A DNA stretch of 64,000 bases from NCBI RefSeq assembly GCF_001570565.1, contig NZ_BBXE01000024.1:68653-132652 (forward strand), given 5' to 3'. Origin of the DNA: Herbidospora yilanensis. Lineage in GTDB: Bacteria > Actinomycetota > Actinomycetes > Streptosporangiales > Streptosporangiaceae. The notes beneath the pieces are model-generated. The model worked only from the letters and a program-made list of their open reading frames with translations, did no database searches and was not told the DNA's origin. This document shows positions 53,268-62,810 of this stretch, one piece after another. Position 1 is the stretch's first letter. Each line of letters begins with the position of its first letter. A program made the translations under genes and the position numbers.

Positions 53268-56200
53268 CGAGCAGCTCCCCGGCGTGTACGGCCACCAGGA
53301 CCGGAGCCTGGTAGAGGATGTAGGCCACCTCGGAGGAGTTGAGGTCGGCCCCCCAGTGGAGGAACCGGTCGTCGGCCCACTGGTCGTGCTTCTCCGCGTC
53401 GGGGCCGACCGGCTCGGTCAGGTGGTGGACCGGCGCGGCCGGGCCGACCGGGATGAACGGCAGGCCGGGCGCGACGTCGTCCCAGGCCAGGTCGTTCCAC
53501 ACGTTGAGGTCGCCCGTACGCTCGACGTCGAGCCCGAAGCGGGGCTCCCCGGGCCGCTCGCGCAACACGAAGAACCAGCCGGGATCGGCGTCGGGTTCGG
53601 CGGGGTCCTGACCGAGGGCCTCGGCCGCGGTGAGGTCGAAGCCGAGGAAGGTGATGTCCGGTTCGATCTTGGCGCCGAACAGGGGCGCGCGCAGCTTGGC
53701 CGGTGGTGGGTTCTGCTGTTCGGCCAGGGTGAGGTCGTCGAGCTCTCGTTCGGCGGAGGGGTCGATGGTGCCGTCCTGGGCCCGGCGCCACTTCGCCCGC
53801 TGCGCGTAGATCACCGCCGTGGGGTAGCGCCGGAGCAACTCCCCTCTGATCACCAGGACCACCTCTTCCGCGGCGGGCCCGTCGTCCTGGTCGCGCGGGT
53901 CGTGGCCGCCCAGCGGCGAGGTGAGCGCCCAGGTGTGCAGCGGCGGGATGTCCCGCAGCCGCTCCCGGCGGTGCGCGGCGCTCTCGCCGGGAACCGGGAG
54001 CTGGTGCGTCGGGTCCCAGAACTGCCGGAAGCAGCTGCCCCGCTGGTCGGTCGGATACTCCCGCCACAGCAGCTCGCGCGCCATCTCATGGTTCAGACCC
54101 ACCATGTACGCCTCGATGAACCGCTGGTCGGTCTCCAGCAGGGTGATGCTGTCGGGCGGGATCAGGGTGAGGTTGGGCAGGAACAGCTCCGACGACTTCC
54201 CGGCGAGCGGCCGGTACATCGGCACGTCGATCTCCGGGTAGGCCAGCACCTCCCGTAACCCGGTCACGCCCATCCGGCCGGGGAGCGAGATCCCGGACAA
54301 CACCTGGCGCGGCACGGTCACCTCCGGGTCGAGCAGGTCCAGCACGGACTGGGCCAGTTCGCCGACGTCGATGCCGGGCCGGGCCGGTTCGGCGCCGGCC
54401 TCCGCCGAGGCGCGGATCACCTCGGCGTTGCCCTCGACAGCGTCCTTGATCCGGATGCCGTCCGGGCTGTCGCTCGACGTCGGTTCCAGATCGGGGACCT
54501 CCCGGCCGGGCTCCGTCACGGTGAAGCCGCCACACCGGGGCAGGTCGGCGACGAGTTCGGGCTTGCGGTCGTCCCGGGCGAGCTGGACGGAGGCCCGGTC
54601 ACGGTGATGGTCGAGGCCCGCCACGAGCTTCGCCGAGGTGGGCACGCCCGGTGGGGCGGCCTTCGGCCGGGCCGCGGTGGCCCGTTGCCCGGCGATGGCG
54701 GCCAGCAGCCGGCGGGGCGGGTCGCCGTAGCGGGCCAGCGCCCGCACCACGGCCGACCCCGGACGGCTGATCCGGCGCATCGCCGGGGTGAGCGGACCCT
54801 TCCCTGCCACGCTCGCGGCCAGGCCATGGGCGACGGTGACCCCGTCGTGGACGATGCGCGGATGCGCCGGACCGGTGATCGCCAGGACCCGCCCGGGGTC
54901 GGCGGCCGTCTGCGCGGCCAGATGGCGGTGGTACAGGCCGCCCGCCACCTCCCGGGTGAGCTGCCCGAGGCGGATCCGCCTGTTCGCCTCCAGCACCTCG
55001 CCGATCTGCTGCCAGGCGGCGGCCAGATAGGTCTCCTGGTTGTCCTGCACGATCGCGGTGCCGAAGCCGGCGGCCACCCGGAACCGAGGGTCGAGGTTGA
55101 GCTCGTGCACCCAGTTGCCGGTCAGCTCCGGTTCCGAGGCCTCCAGCAGACGGCTGGTCCGGGCGTGCCAGCGGCCGTACAGGGGCGGGGTGACCACCGG
55201 GTCGGGGTCGGCCGCGTCGCCGGTCGCGTAGTCGTCGCTCAGCTCGATGAAATCGGCCAGCGCCGTCTGGAACGGGTGCGGGAAGGGGACGTCCCAGTTC
55301 TCGTACCGTTCGGCCTCCTCGCGTGCCGTCGGGTCGAGGTTGATCTCCGGGATCCGCAGCGCCCCGCCCAGGCGGAGCAGGCCGCCGAGCCCGGGAACGT
55401 CGATGCCGGGCAGACCGGGCAGCGGCGCGCGGACGTCCATGTCGCGACGGCCGACACGCGGATCCATCCGGCGGGGCTTGAGCAGCCGGACCAGATACTC
55501 GAAGTCGCCGACCGTGCCGGTGCGGAAGGTCCAGCGGTGGTAGTAGCAGTGGGCGGCGGGCTCCGCCCTGCCGGGGTAGTCGCCCCAGGACGAGTGCGTG
55601 GCGGTCGGCGAGGCGTCAGGGTCGAGACCGAGCCCGGCCAGCCGGCCGCTCTCGAAGGAGGGCATCACGAAGGCGTGGTAGACGGTGTCCTGGCTGAGGC
55701 GGCGCGGGCAGAGCAGGCGGGCCAGCCCGTGGTCCGGGTCGGCCCCGACCACCGTGTCGAGCCGCGGCAGCACCGCTGACATGTCGTCGGACAGCACCGT
55801 CCCGGCCGCGCCCAGTCCGCCGTTGACGTGGACGTGCGCCCAGGCCCACGACTCGTCGGCCGAGGGGAACACGCCCGGGTCCGGGACGATGACGAAGGGC
55901 GCGGGCCGGTCTCCCGCGGCGCCCTCGGTGAACTCGTCCTCCGCCAGCACGACCAGGGCCAGCCACGGTCGCAGGCGCTTGGACCCGTCCGGCGGCGCCG
56001 GGGTGTAGCGCCACGGCAGGTCCTCGTCGTAGAACTCGACGAACGGCAGGTGATTGGGCTCGAAGTCGGTGATCCCGGGCCACGGCTCGGTGCGCACGAT
56101 CGACCGGGAGTCCAGGCCGGTCACGTCGCCGGGGCCGTACAACTCGACGTCCCGGTGAACGGGCGCCGAGATCGTGCCGCCGCCCGCGGTCCGGCCGGTG

Positions 56201-56316
56201 ACCGTCAGGTCGACGCCGACGCGGGCCCGGGTCGTCCCGCCGGGAGCGGCGGACATCAGGGTGGCCACCCCCCGCCGCAACCACGGCAGGAAGGAGTAGG
56301 TGCCGATGTCGGTCAT
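53257..56316 (-). CDS. Unrecognised 1019-aa protein of the operon
   Basis: The ATG at 56316 overlaps the upstream stop (ATGA). No known domain is recognised. Distinctive stretches are RPWLALVVLAEDEFTE, WAWAHVHVNGGLG, RLLCPRRLSQDTVYHAFVMP and SFESGRLAGLGLD in the N-terminal half. The C-terminal half has NHEMARELLWREYPTDQRGS, CFRQFWDP and a final AYILYQAPVLVAVHAGELL. No signal peptide or membrane segment is present. It is probably soluble and co-assembles with the neighbouring large proteins, judging from strict coupling only. Confidence 0.65.
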   Translation of the reverse strand: MTDIGTYSFLPWLRRGVATLMSAAPGGTTRARVGVDLTVTGRTAGGGTISAPVHRDVELYGPGDVTGLDSRSIVRTEPWPGITDFEPNHLPFVEFYDEDLPWRYTPAPPDGSKRLRPWLALVVLAEDEFTEGAAGDRPAPFVIVPDPGVFPSADESWAWAHVHVNGGLGAAGTVLSDDMSAVLPRLDTVVGADPDHGLARLLCPRRLSQDTVYHAFVMPSFESGRLAGLGLDPDASPTATHSSWGDYPGRAEPAAHCYYHRWTFRTGTVGDFEYLVRLLKPRRMDPRVGRRDMDVRAPLPGLPGIDVPGLGGLLRLGGALRIPEINLDPTAREEAERYENWDVPFPHPFQTALADFIELSDDYATGDAADPDPVVTPPLYGRWHARTSRLLEASEPELTGNWVHELNLDPRFRVAAGFGTAIVQDNQETYLAAAWQQIGEVLEANRRIRLGQLTREVAGGLYHRHLAAQTAADPGRVLAITGPAHPRIVHDGVTVAHGLAASVAGKGPLTPAMRRISRPGSAVVRALARYGDPPRRLLAAIAGQRATAARPKAAPPGVPTSAKLVAGLDHHRDRASVQLARDDRKPELVADLPRCGGFTVTEPGREVPDLEPTSSDSPDGIRIKDAVEGNAEVIRASAEAGAEPARPGIDVGELAQSVLDLLDPEVTVPRQVLSGISLPGRMGVTGLREVLAYPEIDVPMYRPLAGKSSELFLPNLTLIPPDSITLLETDQRFIEAYMVGLNHEMARELLWREYPTDQRGSCFRQFWDPTHQLPVPGESAAHRRERLRDIPPLHTWALTSPLGGHDPRDQDDGPAAEEVVLVIRGELLRRYPTAVIYAQRAKWRRAQDGTIDPSAERELDDLTLAEQQNPPPAKLRAPLFGAKIEPDITFLGFDLTAAEALGQDPAEPDADPGWFFVLRERPGEPRFGLDVERTGDLNVWNDLAWDDVAPGLPFIPVGPAAPVHHLTEPVGPDAEKHDQWADDRFLHWGADLNSSEVAYILYQAPVLVAVHAGELLGDV

Positions 56317-59300
56317 GCGCTCGCCGCCTCGTAGGTGGGGATGACGTGGATCAGGCCGGCCTGGTTCGGGTTGCCGGCGACCCGGTCGTTCAGCCAATCC
56401 CGCGCCGCCGACTCGCTTCCGAAGACCTGCGAGGTGGCGCGGTTGTCGACCGTGGAGGCGACCACGAATCCGGCCTCCGCGACCCGCACACCGTCCTGGT
56501 GGGGATCGAGCAGCCGGCCGGAGGCGGCCGAGACCGGCGAGCCGGCGATGCTCGCACCCGCGACGAAATGGCCGAACAAGCCGCCGGCGATCGGCTGGAA
56601 CCGGCGCCGCCGGCGACGGAACCGGTCGTCGACGACGACCTCCTCGAATCGCACGGCCCGCTGGACCATGCGGGCGGACTGGGCGCCCGCACCGGTCGGC
56701 ACCACCTCGATCCCCGCACGCTGCCGCTCGAAGGAGGCGCGGGAGAGTTTGGCCGCGTCGTCCATCTCCTGGAACTGCGCCATGGCGAACGGTTCGGTGA
56801 CGTCGGCGCGCTTGCGCAACGCGGCGCCCTGAACCGTGATCGCGAAGCGGGTCGCGTCGGCTGCCCGTCTGGCGCCGACCTTGGTGATGCCGATGTCGAG
56901 TGGCACGGCTCGCTGCCGAATCTCCAGGGAGCCGACCGGGTGCAGCACCAGCGACCCCGGTCCCGAGTCGGGCAGGTCGCGCAGCGACACGAACAGATGG
57001 GCGCCCGGCGAGAGCGCCCGCCACGACTCGGGTTTCTCCAGCTCGGCCCGGAGCATCGGCAACACGTTCACCGGATCCAGCTCGGTGTGCTTCGGCTCAC
57101 CCCAGGTCTCGTCGAACTCGGCCGACACCGTGAAGAAGAAGAACGAGATCGAGCCGTGGCCGCGGGCCCGCCACGGCGACGTGCCCTCCAGCGCGAACTG
57201 CAGGTGGATGCCGAAGACGCCGACGCCGAAGACCTTGAGCGACACCGACGCGGAGATGTCGACGACGAAGTGGAACGGCGAGAACCGGAACAGCGCGTCG
57301 AACCCGACGTGCCCCTGGATGCTGATCGCGCTGAACTTGAAGAACAACTCCGCCGCCGCGCCGAACTGCACCGTGTTGGCGGTGACGGCGAAGTAGTTGG
57401 TGATCCGGATCCGGCCCCAGTCCTCGTCGAGGATGCCGACCGTGATCCGCCTGGGCACCGGGAACGGCAGCGGAGGCGGGTCGAAGGCGGGGTGGAAGCC
57501 GCCGACGCTGACCACGAACTCGGGCTCCTCGCCCCAGGCGACCAGCAGGCCCATCTCTCCGGTGACGGACATGAACAGGATCCGGGAGTCGTACAGGGAG
57601 GCGAAGAAGTAGACCCGCTTGCGGTCGAACTCGACCGCGCCCGCGAAGTTGACCTGAAGCCGGATCAGCGGCTCGTCGGGGGTGGGCAGCACCACCTTCA
57701 GCACGCCGACGACGGCGATGTTGCCGGGGATCTCGACGATCACCCCGACCGAGGCCGTGATCAGCGCCGGGCTGCCCCAGCCGATCCTGACCATCGGACC
57801 GACCAGGAAGGTGTCCCGTTTGGCCGGGAAGAAGGCGCGCAGGTCGCTGAGGATGCGCGGCGCGTTGGCCACGACGTCGCGGGGGAACATCACCCGCTCC
57901 ACCGAGCCGGTGCGCACGCCCTCCATCAGCGCCCGCAGGTTCATCGTCCGGCCGATGCCGAGGAGCCCGCCGACGCCCAGCAGCACGAAGCCGAAACCGA
58001 GCTGGACCCCGCCGGGGAACTCGGCGGTGATGACGATCAGCATCGAGAACCCGGGGGAGCCGTCCGGGTTGCGGGTGGTGATCAGGCCGATCGCCGACAC
58101 CGTCAGGAAGTCGGCGATGACGAACTCCAGGGCGCCCGCGTAGTCGCCGCGCTCGGCGTCGACGTACAGGTAGCCGCCGCCCTTGACGACGCCGACGTCG
58201 AGCGAGAGGCCGACGCCGGTGGGCGGCTTGAACCCGAATTCGAGGTCGAACGGGCCCAGGTTGCCGTCGTGACCGGGCGGGAGCCCGAGGAGGGCGCGGG
58301 CGCCGAGGTTCTCGATGACCGCGCGGAGCGGCCCGAGGGAGGCCGTGATCGTGGCCGTCAGGTCGATCGGGAACCCGGCCGGTTCGATGCCCGCCCGGAC
58401 CGCGAGGGCGTCGATCTCGATCGGGCCGAGCTGGATGTGCGTCGGTATCCGTACGTCGAGCCCGCCGCTGCCGGTGAAGAACACCCCCGATCCGGCCCGC
58501 CAGCCGAACCCGAGGTCGAAGCCGGCCTCCAGGGCGAAGCCCGACATGACGCCGGCGACGAACCCGTCGGCCCCGGCGAGCGAGATGACCAGCCGGCCGC
58601 CCTCGACGGCGCCTTCGATTCCGACGTCGCCGGTGGCCCGTCCGGCGGCGACGTCCCACGCGAAGGAGGTGGTGAGGCGGATCCTGATCCGCTTCGCGCT
58701 GAGCTCCGTCCCACCGGCGACGCCCAGCAGGACTACCCTGTCCCGGCCCGGCGCGGGCACCCTGTCGAGCCCGGCCGAGAGTGTGCCCTGCACCGTGCCC
58801 TGGGGCGGGATCACCGAGACGTCGGCCGGTGGCTGGATCCGGATGCCGGTCGAGGCCTGGATCTCCCCGCCGGCGCCGAGGGCGAGGACGAAACCGCCGC
58901 CGACGGGCACCGTCAGATCGATCCCGTCGGCCAGCCCCGTCTTGGCGATGAGGTCGAGGCCGGGTGGGGTGACGGAGGGCTCGGTGGGGATCAGCGCCGC
59001 GAGGAAGAACTCGATGAACGGGCGCTCGGGCGGCCCGGGGTCGACGCCTGCGGCGACCGGCACACCGAGGAAGGTCAGCAGCTCGTAGAGCAGGTCGATG
59101 AGGGCGGCGCCGTCGAACTGCGGGGTGCCCCAGCCGAACAGCGAGCCGAACGCCGTCTCGGGTGAGGAGAAGAACACGCCGATCCTGGCGAAGTCGACGA
59201 CGCGTACCCTCGTCTCCGGCAGCGCCGGCTCGGTGGAACCGGCGTTCACGACCGTGGTGCCGAGGACACCGAGCCCGGTCAGCACGCCGGAGAGGATCGG

Positions 59301-59732
59301 CCGGCCGTCGATCAGGTAGCGGGCGACGACGCGATCGAGCAGGCGCTTGGGCAACTCGCGGGCGAACTGTTCCACGCTGCCGGCGAGTTCGCCGAGGTCG
59401 AGGTCACCGATCTCGTCGGCGATCGTGTCGAACGACCTGATCACGGCGGTCACCTCGACGACGAGCGGGGCGGCCTTCGCGGCCAGTTCGAGCGCGCCGG
59501 CGTCGGCCTCGACGGCCTCGGCCAGTTCGCCGACCAGGCCGGGCAGTTCCTGCGCCGAGGCCGCGCAGGCCGCGATGGCGCTGCGCAGCCGCGGCGACAC
59601 CAGATCGGGAGGGATCCACAGGCCGAGATCGGTGAGCACGCCCAGCGGGTCGTCGGCGAACTCGGCGCCGAGATCGGCGAGGGCCGAGCCGAGCATCAGC
59701 GCCAGGCGTTCCGCGGTGCCGGGATCAGCCAC
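56313..59732 (-). CDS. 1139-aa beta-repeat protein resembling DUF6603
   Basis: GTG 59732 overlaps the oxidase stop by 8 bp. Residues 1-150 are helical (LMLGSALADLGAEFADDPLG). From about 250 to 900 the protein is a long run of amphipathic strands with glycine turns (GGFVLALGAGGEIQASTGIR, GYLYVDAERGDYAGALEFVI, GGVQLGFGFVLLGVGGLLGI), resembling DUF6603 from memory. Such elongated beta proteins can be surface fibres or hydrophobic grooves. The Arg-rich DDRFRRRRRRFQPIAGGLFG lies near the C-terminus. No signal peptide. The family call needs a profile search (PF20248, number from memory). Confidence 0.6.
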   Translation of the reverse strand: MADPGTAERLALMLGSALADLGAEFADDPLGVLTDLGLWIPPDLVSPRLRSAIAACAASAQELPGLVGELAEAVEADAGALELAAKAAPLVVEVTAVIRSFDTIADEIGDLDLGELAGSVEQFARELPKRLLDRVVARYLIDGRPILSGVLTGLGVLGTTVVNAGSTEPALPETRVRVVDFARIGVFFSSPETAFGSLFGWGTPQFDGAALIDLLYELLTFLGVPVAAGVDPGPPERPFIEFFLAALIPTEPSVTPPGLDLIAKTGLADGIDLTVPVGGGFVLALGAGGEIQASTGIRIQPPADVSVIPPQGTVQGTLSAGLDRVPAPGRDRVVLLGVAGGTELSAKRIRIRLTTSFAWDVAAGRATGDVGIEGAVEGGRLVISLAGADGFVAGVMSGFALEAGFDLGFGWRAGSGVFFTGSGGLDVRIPTHIQLGPIEIDALAVRAGIEPAGFPIDLTATITASLGPLRAVIENLGARALLGLPPGHDGNLGPFDLEFGFKPPTGVGLSLDVGVVKGGGYLYVDAERGDYAGALEFVIADFLTVSAIGLITTRNPDGSPGFSMLIVITAEFPGGVQLGFGFVLLGVGGLLGIGRTMNLRALMEGVRTGSVERVMFPRDVVANAPRILSDLRAFFPAKRDTFLVGPMVRIGWGSPALITASVGVIVEIPGNIAVVGVLKVVLPTPDEPLIRLQVNFAGAVEFDRKRVYFFASLYDSRILFMSVTGEMGLLVAWGEEPEFVVSVGGFHPAFDPPPLPFPVPRRITVGILDEDWGRIRITNYFAVTANTVQFGAAAELFFKFSAISIQGHVGFDALFRFSPFHFVVDISASVSLKVFGVGVFGIHLQFALEGTSPWRARGHGSISFFFFTVSAEFDETWGEPKHTELDPVNVLPMLRAELEKPESWRALSPGAHLFVSLRDLPDSGPGSLVLHPVGSLEIRQRAVPLDIGITKVGARRAADATRFAITVQGAALRKRADVTEPFAMAQFQEMDDAAKLSRASFERQRAGIEVVPTGAGAQSARMVQRAVRFEEVVVDDRFRRRRRRFQPIAGGLFGHFVAGASIAGSPVSAASGRLLDPHQDGVRVAEAGFVVASTVDNRATSQVFGSESAARDWLNDRVAGNPNQAGLIHVIPTYEAASA

Positions 59733-62055
59733 GGTCGCTCCCTTCGCCGGCCTGGTTCGGGGCGAACGGCGGCAACGGCGGCGGCGCCTCGGTCGGCACC
59801 GAGGGTGAACGCAGCGGAGGCGCCCCGGTGATCATGATGAAGCGGGCCTCCACGCAGGGCAGCGCCCCGTCGAGAATCCACAACATGTAGTAGCCGGGTG
59901 GCACCAGCGAGCTGTCGGCGCCGGGCACCATCGTGACCTTCAGGGAGGTGGTGCCGCTGGTGGTGAACGGCAGCTCGATGAACCGCTGCTCGGTGTCGGT
60001 GTGGTGGGTGACCGCGGCCGGGCGCATGATCGCCACCCGGGTGATCCGGGCCGCGTCGGGGGTCCGGACCGTGAACGTCGAACCGTACCGGACCATGACT
60101 TCGCCCGGTTTCAGTGGCGGGAGCACCGGCCGGGTGCCGGGCTTGAAGAAGTAGGGCGGCTGGTAGATCTCGTAGTCCTTGCGGTTGAGCGGCGTCGAGA
60201 AGTCGAAGCGCTCGCTCCGCGGCGGGGTCACGCTTGACAACCACTCGTTGACTCGGGGGATCGGGGCGCCCGTGGACCCCGGCTCGAAGTCGACGCGGGT
60301 CCCGGCGGCGATGCCGCGGGGAAGCGGGGTGGCGATCCGGAGGTAGCGCAACACCGACGTGGCCGGCACCGGTTCGAGCATGACGAGGGTGGTCCTGATC
60401 TCGTTGGGGCCGCGATCGATGATCACTGTCGTCTGGGGCGGGAGGGACGCGAAGGGCAGGGGGTAGACCGGTGTGCGCATGTCCACCTCAAGAACAGTGG
60501 CATGGGCGGGTGCCGGGGCCAGCAGGCGTGATGTGCCGGGGTAGACCCGCCCGTTGAAGGAGGACGGAAAGCGGAGCGAGGGTTCGTGCTCGTTGGGATC
60601 GGCGCCACCGGCGACGATCACAGAGCCGTCGGGGAGCAGCATCGCGATCGAGTGGTACATCCGCGGGTGACGCATCGGCGCCCCGAGGTGGAACCCTCCG
60701 CCCGGCGTGAAGATCTCCACCTCCAGCGTCGGCGTGGTCTTGGGCACGCCCTTCGCGTCGGCCTCCGTACTGTTCGCCTTGGCATGCCACTTGTACGCGT
60801 CGTGGCCGCCCAGGATGAGCACGGTGGCGTCCGGGAGCAGCACGCAGTGACAGTTGATCCGCGGCGGGCGGTTCAACCCCGGCACCGCCGACCACCGGGG
60901 CGACCGGAAGATGGAGGTGTCGAGGATCTCGACCGGCTGCCGGGTGGTGATGCTCTGCCTGCGGAAGGCCAGTGGCCCGAGCCCGCGGGCCCGGGTGATC
61001 GTCCACGGCGGGACCGGGGTGGCGATGGGACGGCGCACCAGCGACGCGCCGGTGGCGTCGACGGCCTTTCCGCCGCCCACCACGAGGAACTTGCCGACCG
61101 ACGTGGGATCGCGCTGCTTGGTCGCCGGATTGAGCACCACCGGCAGCATCACGCTCATGCCCTCCTCCCGCTCGGGCTGGGTGGCCCTGGCGGTCGGCAG
61201 CACGTACTCGGTCCAGGCCCCGGTGAGGGTGCCGCCCGCCGGCCGGACGGTCAGCGACAGGGTCGGCGGCACGTGGGGCGGCGGCTCGTCGATCTCCTGG
61301 CCCCACGTGGTGTGGGTGGTGTAGAGCCGGTCGTCGGGGGCGAGGTGGATGCCCGGGTAGATGGGAATCATGCGGTCGGCGCCGGTCACCGCCTTCGGCT
61401 GGTAGTCCGGCGGCTTGAGGTGCTCGACGACCTGGGCGATGCCGCGGTTGGTGACCCATTCGGCCAGCTTGGGCACCGGCCACCCGGCCGGCGCGGGCCG
61501 GAAGTCCGCCTCCTCGCGTCGGCCCGAGATCACGAGCACGCTGCCGTCGCCGAGCACGACCGCCGTCGGATACCAGCGGCCCTGGAGCAGCTTGGGCCCC
61601 GAGGCGGGCTTCACCCACTCGCCGCCCTTCTTCCCCATGCGCGGATCGAAGATGTGGATCGTGGAGGATCCGGCGCTGCCCCGGTAGTCGGTCCGGGGGT
61701 TGAACGTTCCACCGGTGACGAAGTGGTCGAGCTGGGAACCGCCGACCACCAGGATCCTGCCGTCCTGCAGTTGCACGCAGAAGCAGCAGAACAGATCCGC
61801 GCCGTTGAGGAACGGCTTGCGGACCGCTGGCGCGCCCGGATTGCGGGGATCGAACACGTACGCCTCAAGCGGATAGTCGAGGTATTCCGCGTGCCCGCAG
61901 AACCAGAGCACCTTCCCGGTGTGCAGGAGCACCGCGTGGATGACGAACAGACCACGATCGTCGGGGACCGGATTCTGCCCGTTCTTGTCGCGCAGCACGC
62001 CCGGCAGGTGCGGCACGGGCCGGGGCGGCGACCAGGCGCCCTTGTCCGCCGACAT
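59725..62055 (-). CDS. Galactose-oxidase/glyoxal-oxidase-like copper radical oxidase
   Basis: ATG 62055 shares one base with the upstream stop (TGATG); 776 aa. Kelch beta-propeller repeats (DGRILVVGG, DGSVLVISG, DATVLILGG, DGSVIVAGG) are followed by a C-terminal DUF1929-type domain. The catalytic set is complete by alignment to galactose oxidase: C90 (DLFCCF, cross-link partner), Y162 (GRWYPT), Y467-H468 (PRMYHSI) and H685 (THHTDTEQRF). Such enzymes oxidise alcohols or aldehydes to give H2O2, using one copper and a Cys-Tyr radical. Unusually, no Sec or Tat signal peptide precedes the propeller. The two upstream genes encode putative copper-handling proteins. Confidence 0.85.
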   Translation of the reverse strand: MSADKGAWSPPRPVPHLPGVLRDKNGQNPVPDDRGLFVIHAVLLHTGKVLWFCGHAEYLDYPLEAYVFDPRNPGAPAVRKPFLNGADLFCCFCVQLQDGRILVVGGSQLDHFVTGGTFNPRTDYRGSAGSSTIHIFDPRMGKKGGEWVKPASGPKLLQGRWYPTAVVLGDGSVLVISGRREEADFRPAPAGWPVPKLAEWVTNRGIAQVVEHLKPPDYQPKAVTGADRMIPIYPGIHLAPDDRLYTTHTTWGQEIDEPPPHVPPTLSLTVRPAGGTLTGAWTEYVLPTARATQPEREEGMSVMLPVVLNPATKQRDPTSVGKFLVVGGGKAVDATGASLVRRPIATPVPPWTITRARGLGPLAFRRQSITTRQPVEILDTSIFRSPRWSAVPGLNRPPRINCHCVLLPDATVLILGGHDAYKWHAKANSTEADAKGVPKTTPTLEVEIFTPGGGFHLGAPMRHPRMYHSIAMLLPDGSVIVAGGADPNEHEPSLRFPSSFNGRVYPGTSRLLAPAPAHATVLEVDMRTPVYPLPFASLPPQTTVIIDRGPNEIRTTLVMLEPVPATSVLRYLRIATPLPRGIAAGTRVDFEPGSTGAPIPRVNEWLSSVTPPRSERFDFSTPLNRKDYEIYQPPYFFKPGTRPVLPPLKPGEVMVRYGSTFTVRTPDAARITRVAIMRPAAVTHHTDTEQRFIELPFTTSGTTSLKVTMVPGADSSLVPPGYYMLWILDGALPCVEARFIMITGAPPLRSPSVPTEAPPPLPPFAPNQAGEGSDRG

Positions 62056-62810
62056 CAGTGACCTCCATGTCCGGCGGCACCGGTGAGGTGCGCCACGCCG
62101 ATCGCGACCGCCGCGACGATCATCACGACACCCGTGACCCGTGCCAGCGAGGCGCCCCACGGCGCGTGCTTGTGCAGCGCCGCCACGCCGCCCAGCGCGA
62201 TCATCAACACCGGGTTCGCCATCCCGGCCGCGAACATCACCACCATCAGCCCCGCACAGCAGCCCAGGCAGTAGAGCCCGTGGTCGAGGCCGATCAGAGC
62301 CGCCTCCGTGTGCGGCCGACGTCCCGCCCAGCGCCGGGCGAGGATCCCGAACGGCGTGCGGCAGGCGGTCAGGCACCGGGCCGCCGTACCGGAGAGCTGG
62401 TAGGCCCCGGCGACCAGCAGGGAGAGGGACGGCACCGCCCACACGTAGGGGGTGCCGGCGACGACCGCGCGCACGAGGGCGTCGAGCGCGGCGAACGCGA
62501 GCCCGGCCACCGCCCAGGTGGCCAGGTAGCCGGCGACCACGGTGGCGATCAGCCGGTCGGCGTCGCGCCGGTGGGCGAGCATCCGGGCGAACGCCCGCAG
62601 CAGCGGCAACGAGGTGGGCAGCATGGTGGCGACCGTCATCAGCGACCAGCTCAGGGTGAACCAGCCGACCCCCGCCCAGCCCGCGGCGAGGTCGTGTTCG
62701 AGCAGCGACCGCGCCGGGGAGAGCTGCCACGCCAGCAGCCCGGCCGTCCCGGCCACCGCGACGGCCGCGATCGCGATCGTGGTGCGTGAGCTCGCCGCCG
62801 GGCCGGTCAC
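62055..62810 (-). CDS. DUF2182-like metal-binding integral membrane protein
   Basis: GTG 62810 overlaps the DUF1326-like stop by 4 bp; 251 aa with about six membrane helices. The DUF2182 signature is visible: GLYCLGCCAGLMVVMFAAGM, then LMIALGGVAALHKHAPWGAS, a CxGCC/LM helix plus a conserved Lys-His-x-Pro. Members are predicted metal-binding membrane proteins and often sit beside DUF1326. Here the pair directly precedes a copper enzyme, so copper uptake or loading is the likely role. Confidence 0.82.
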   Translation of the reverse strand: MTGPAASSRTTIAIAAVAVAGTAGLLAWQLSPARSLLEHDLAAGWAGVGWFTLSWSLMTVATMLPTSLPLLRAFARMLAHRRDADRLIATVVAGYLATWAVAGLAFAALDALVRAVVAGTPYVWAVPSLSLLVAGAYQLSGTAARCLTACRTPFGILARRWAGRRPHTEAALIGLDHGLYCLGCCAGLMVVMFAAGMANPVLMIALGGVAALHKHAPWGASLARVTGVVMIVAAVAIGVAHLTGAAGHGGH

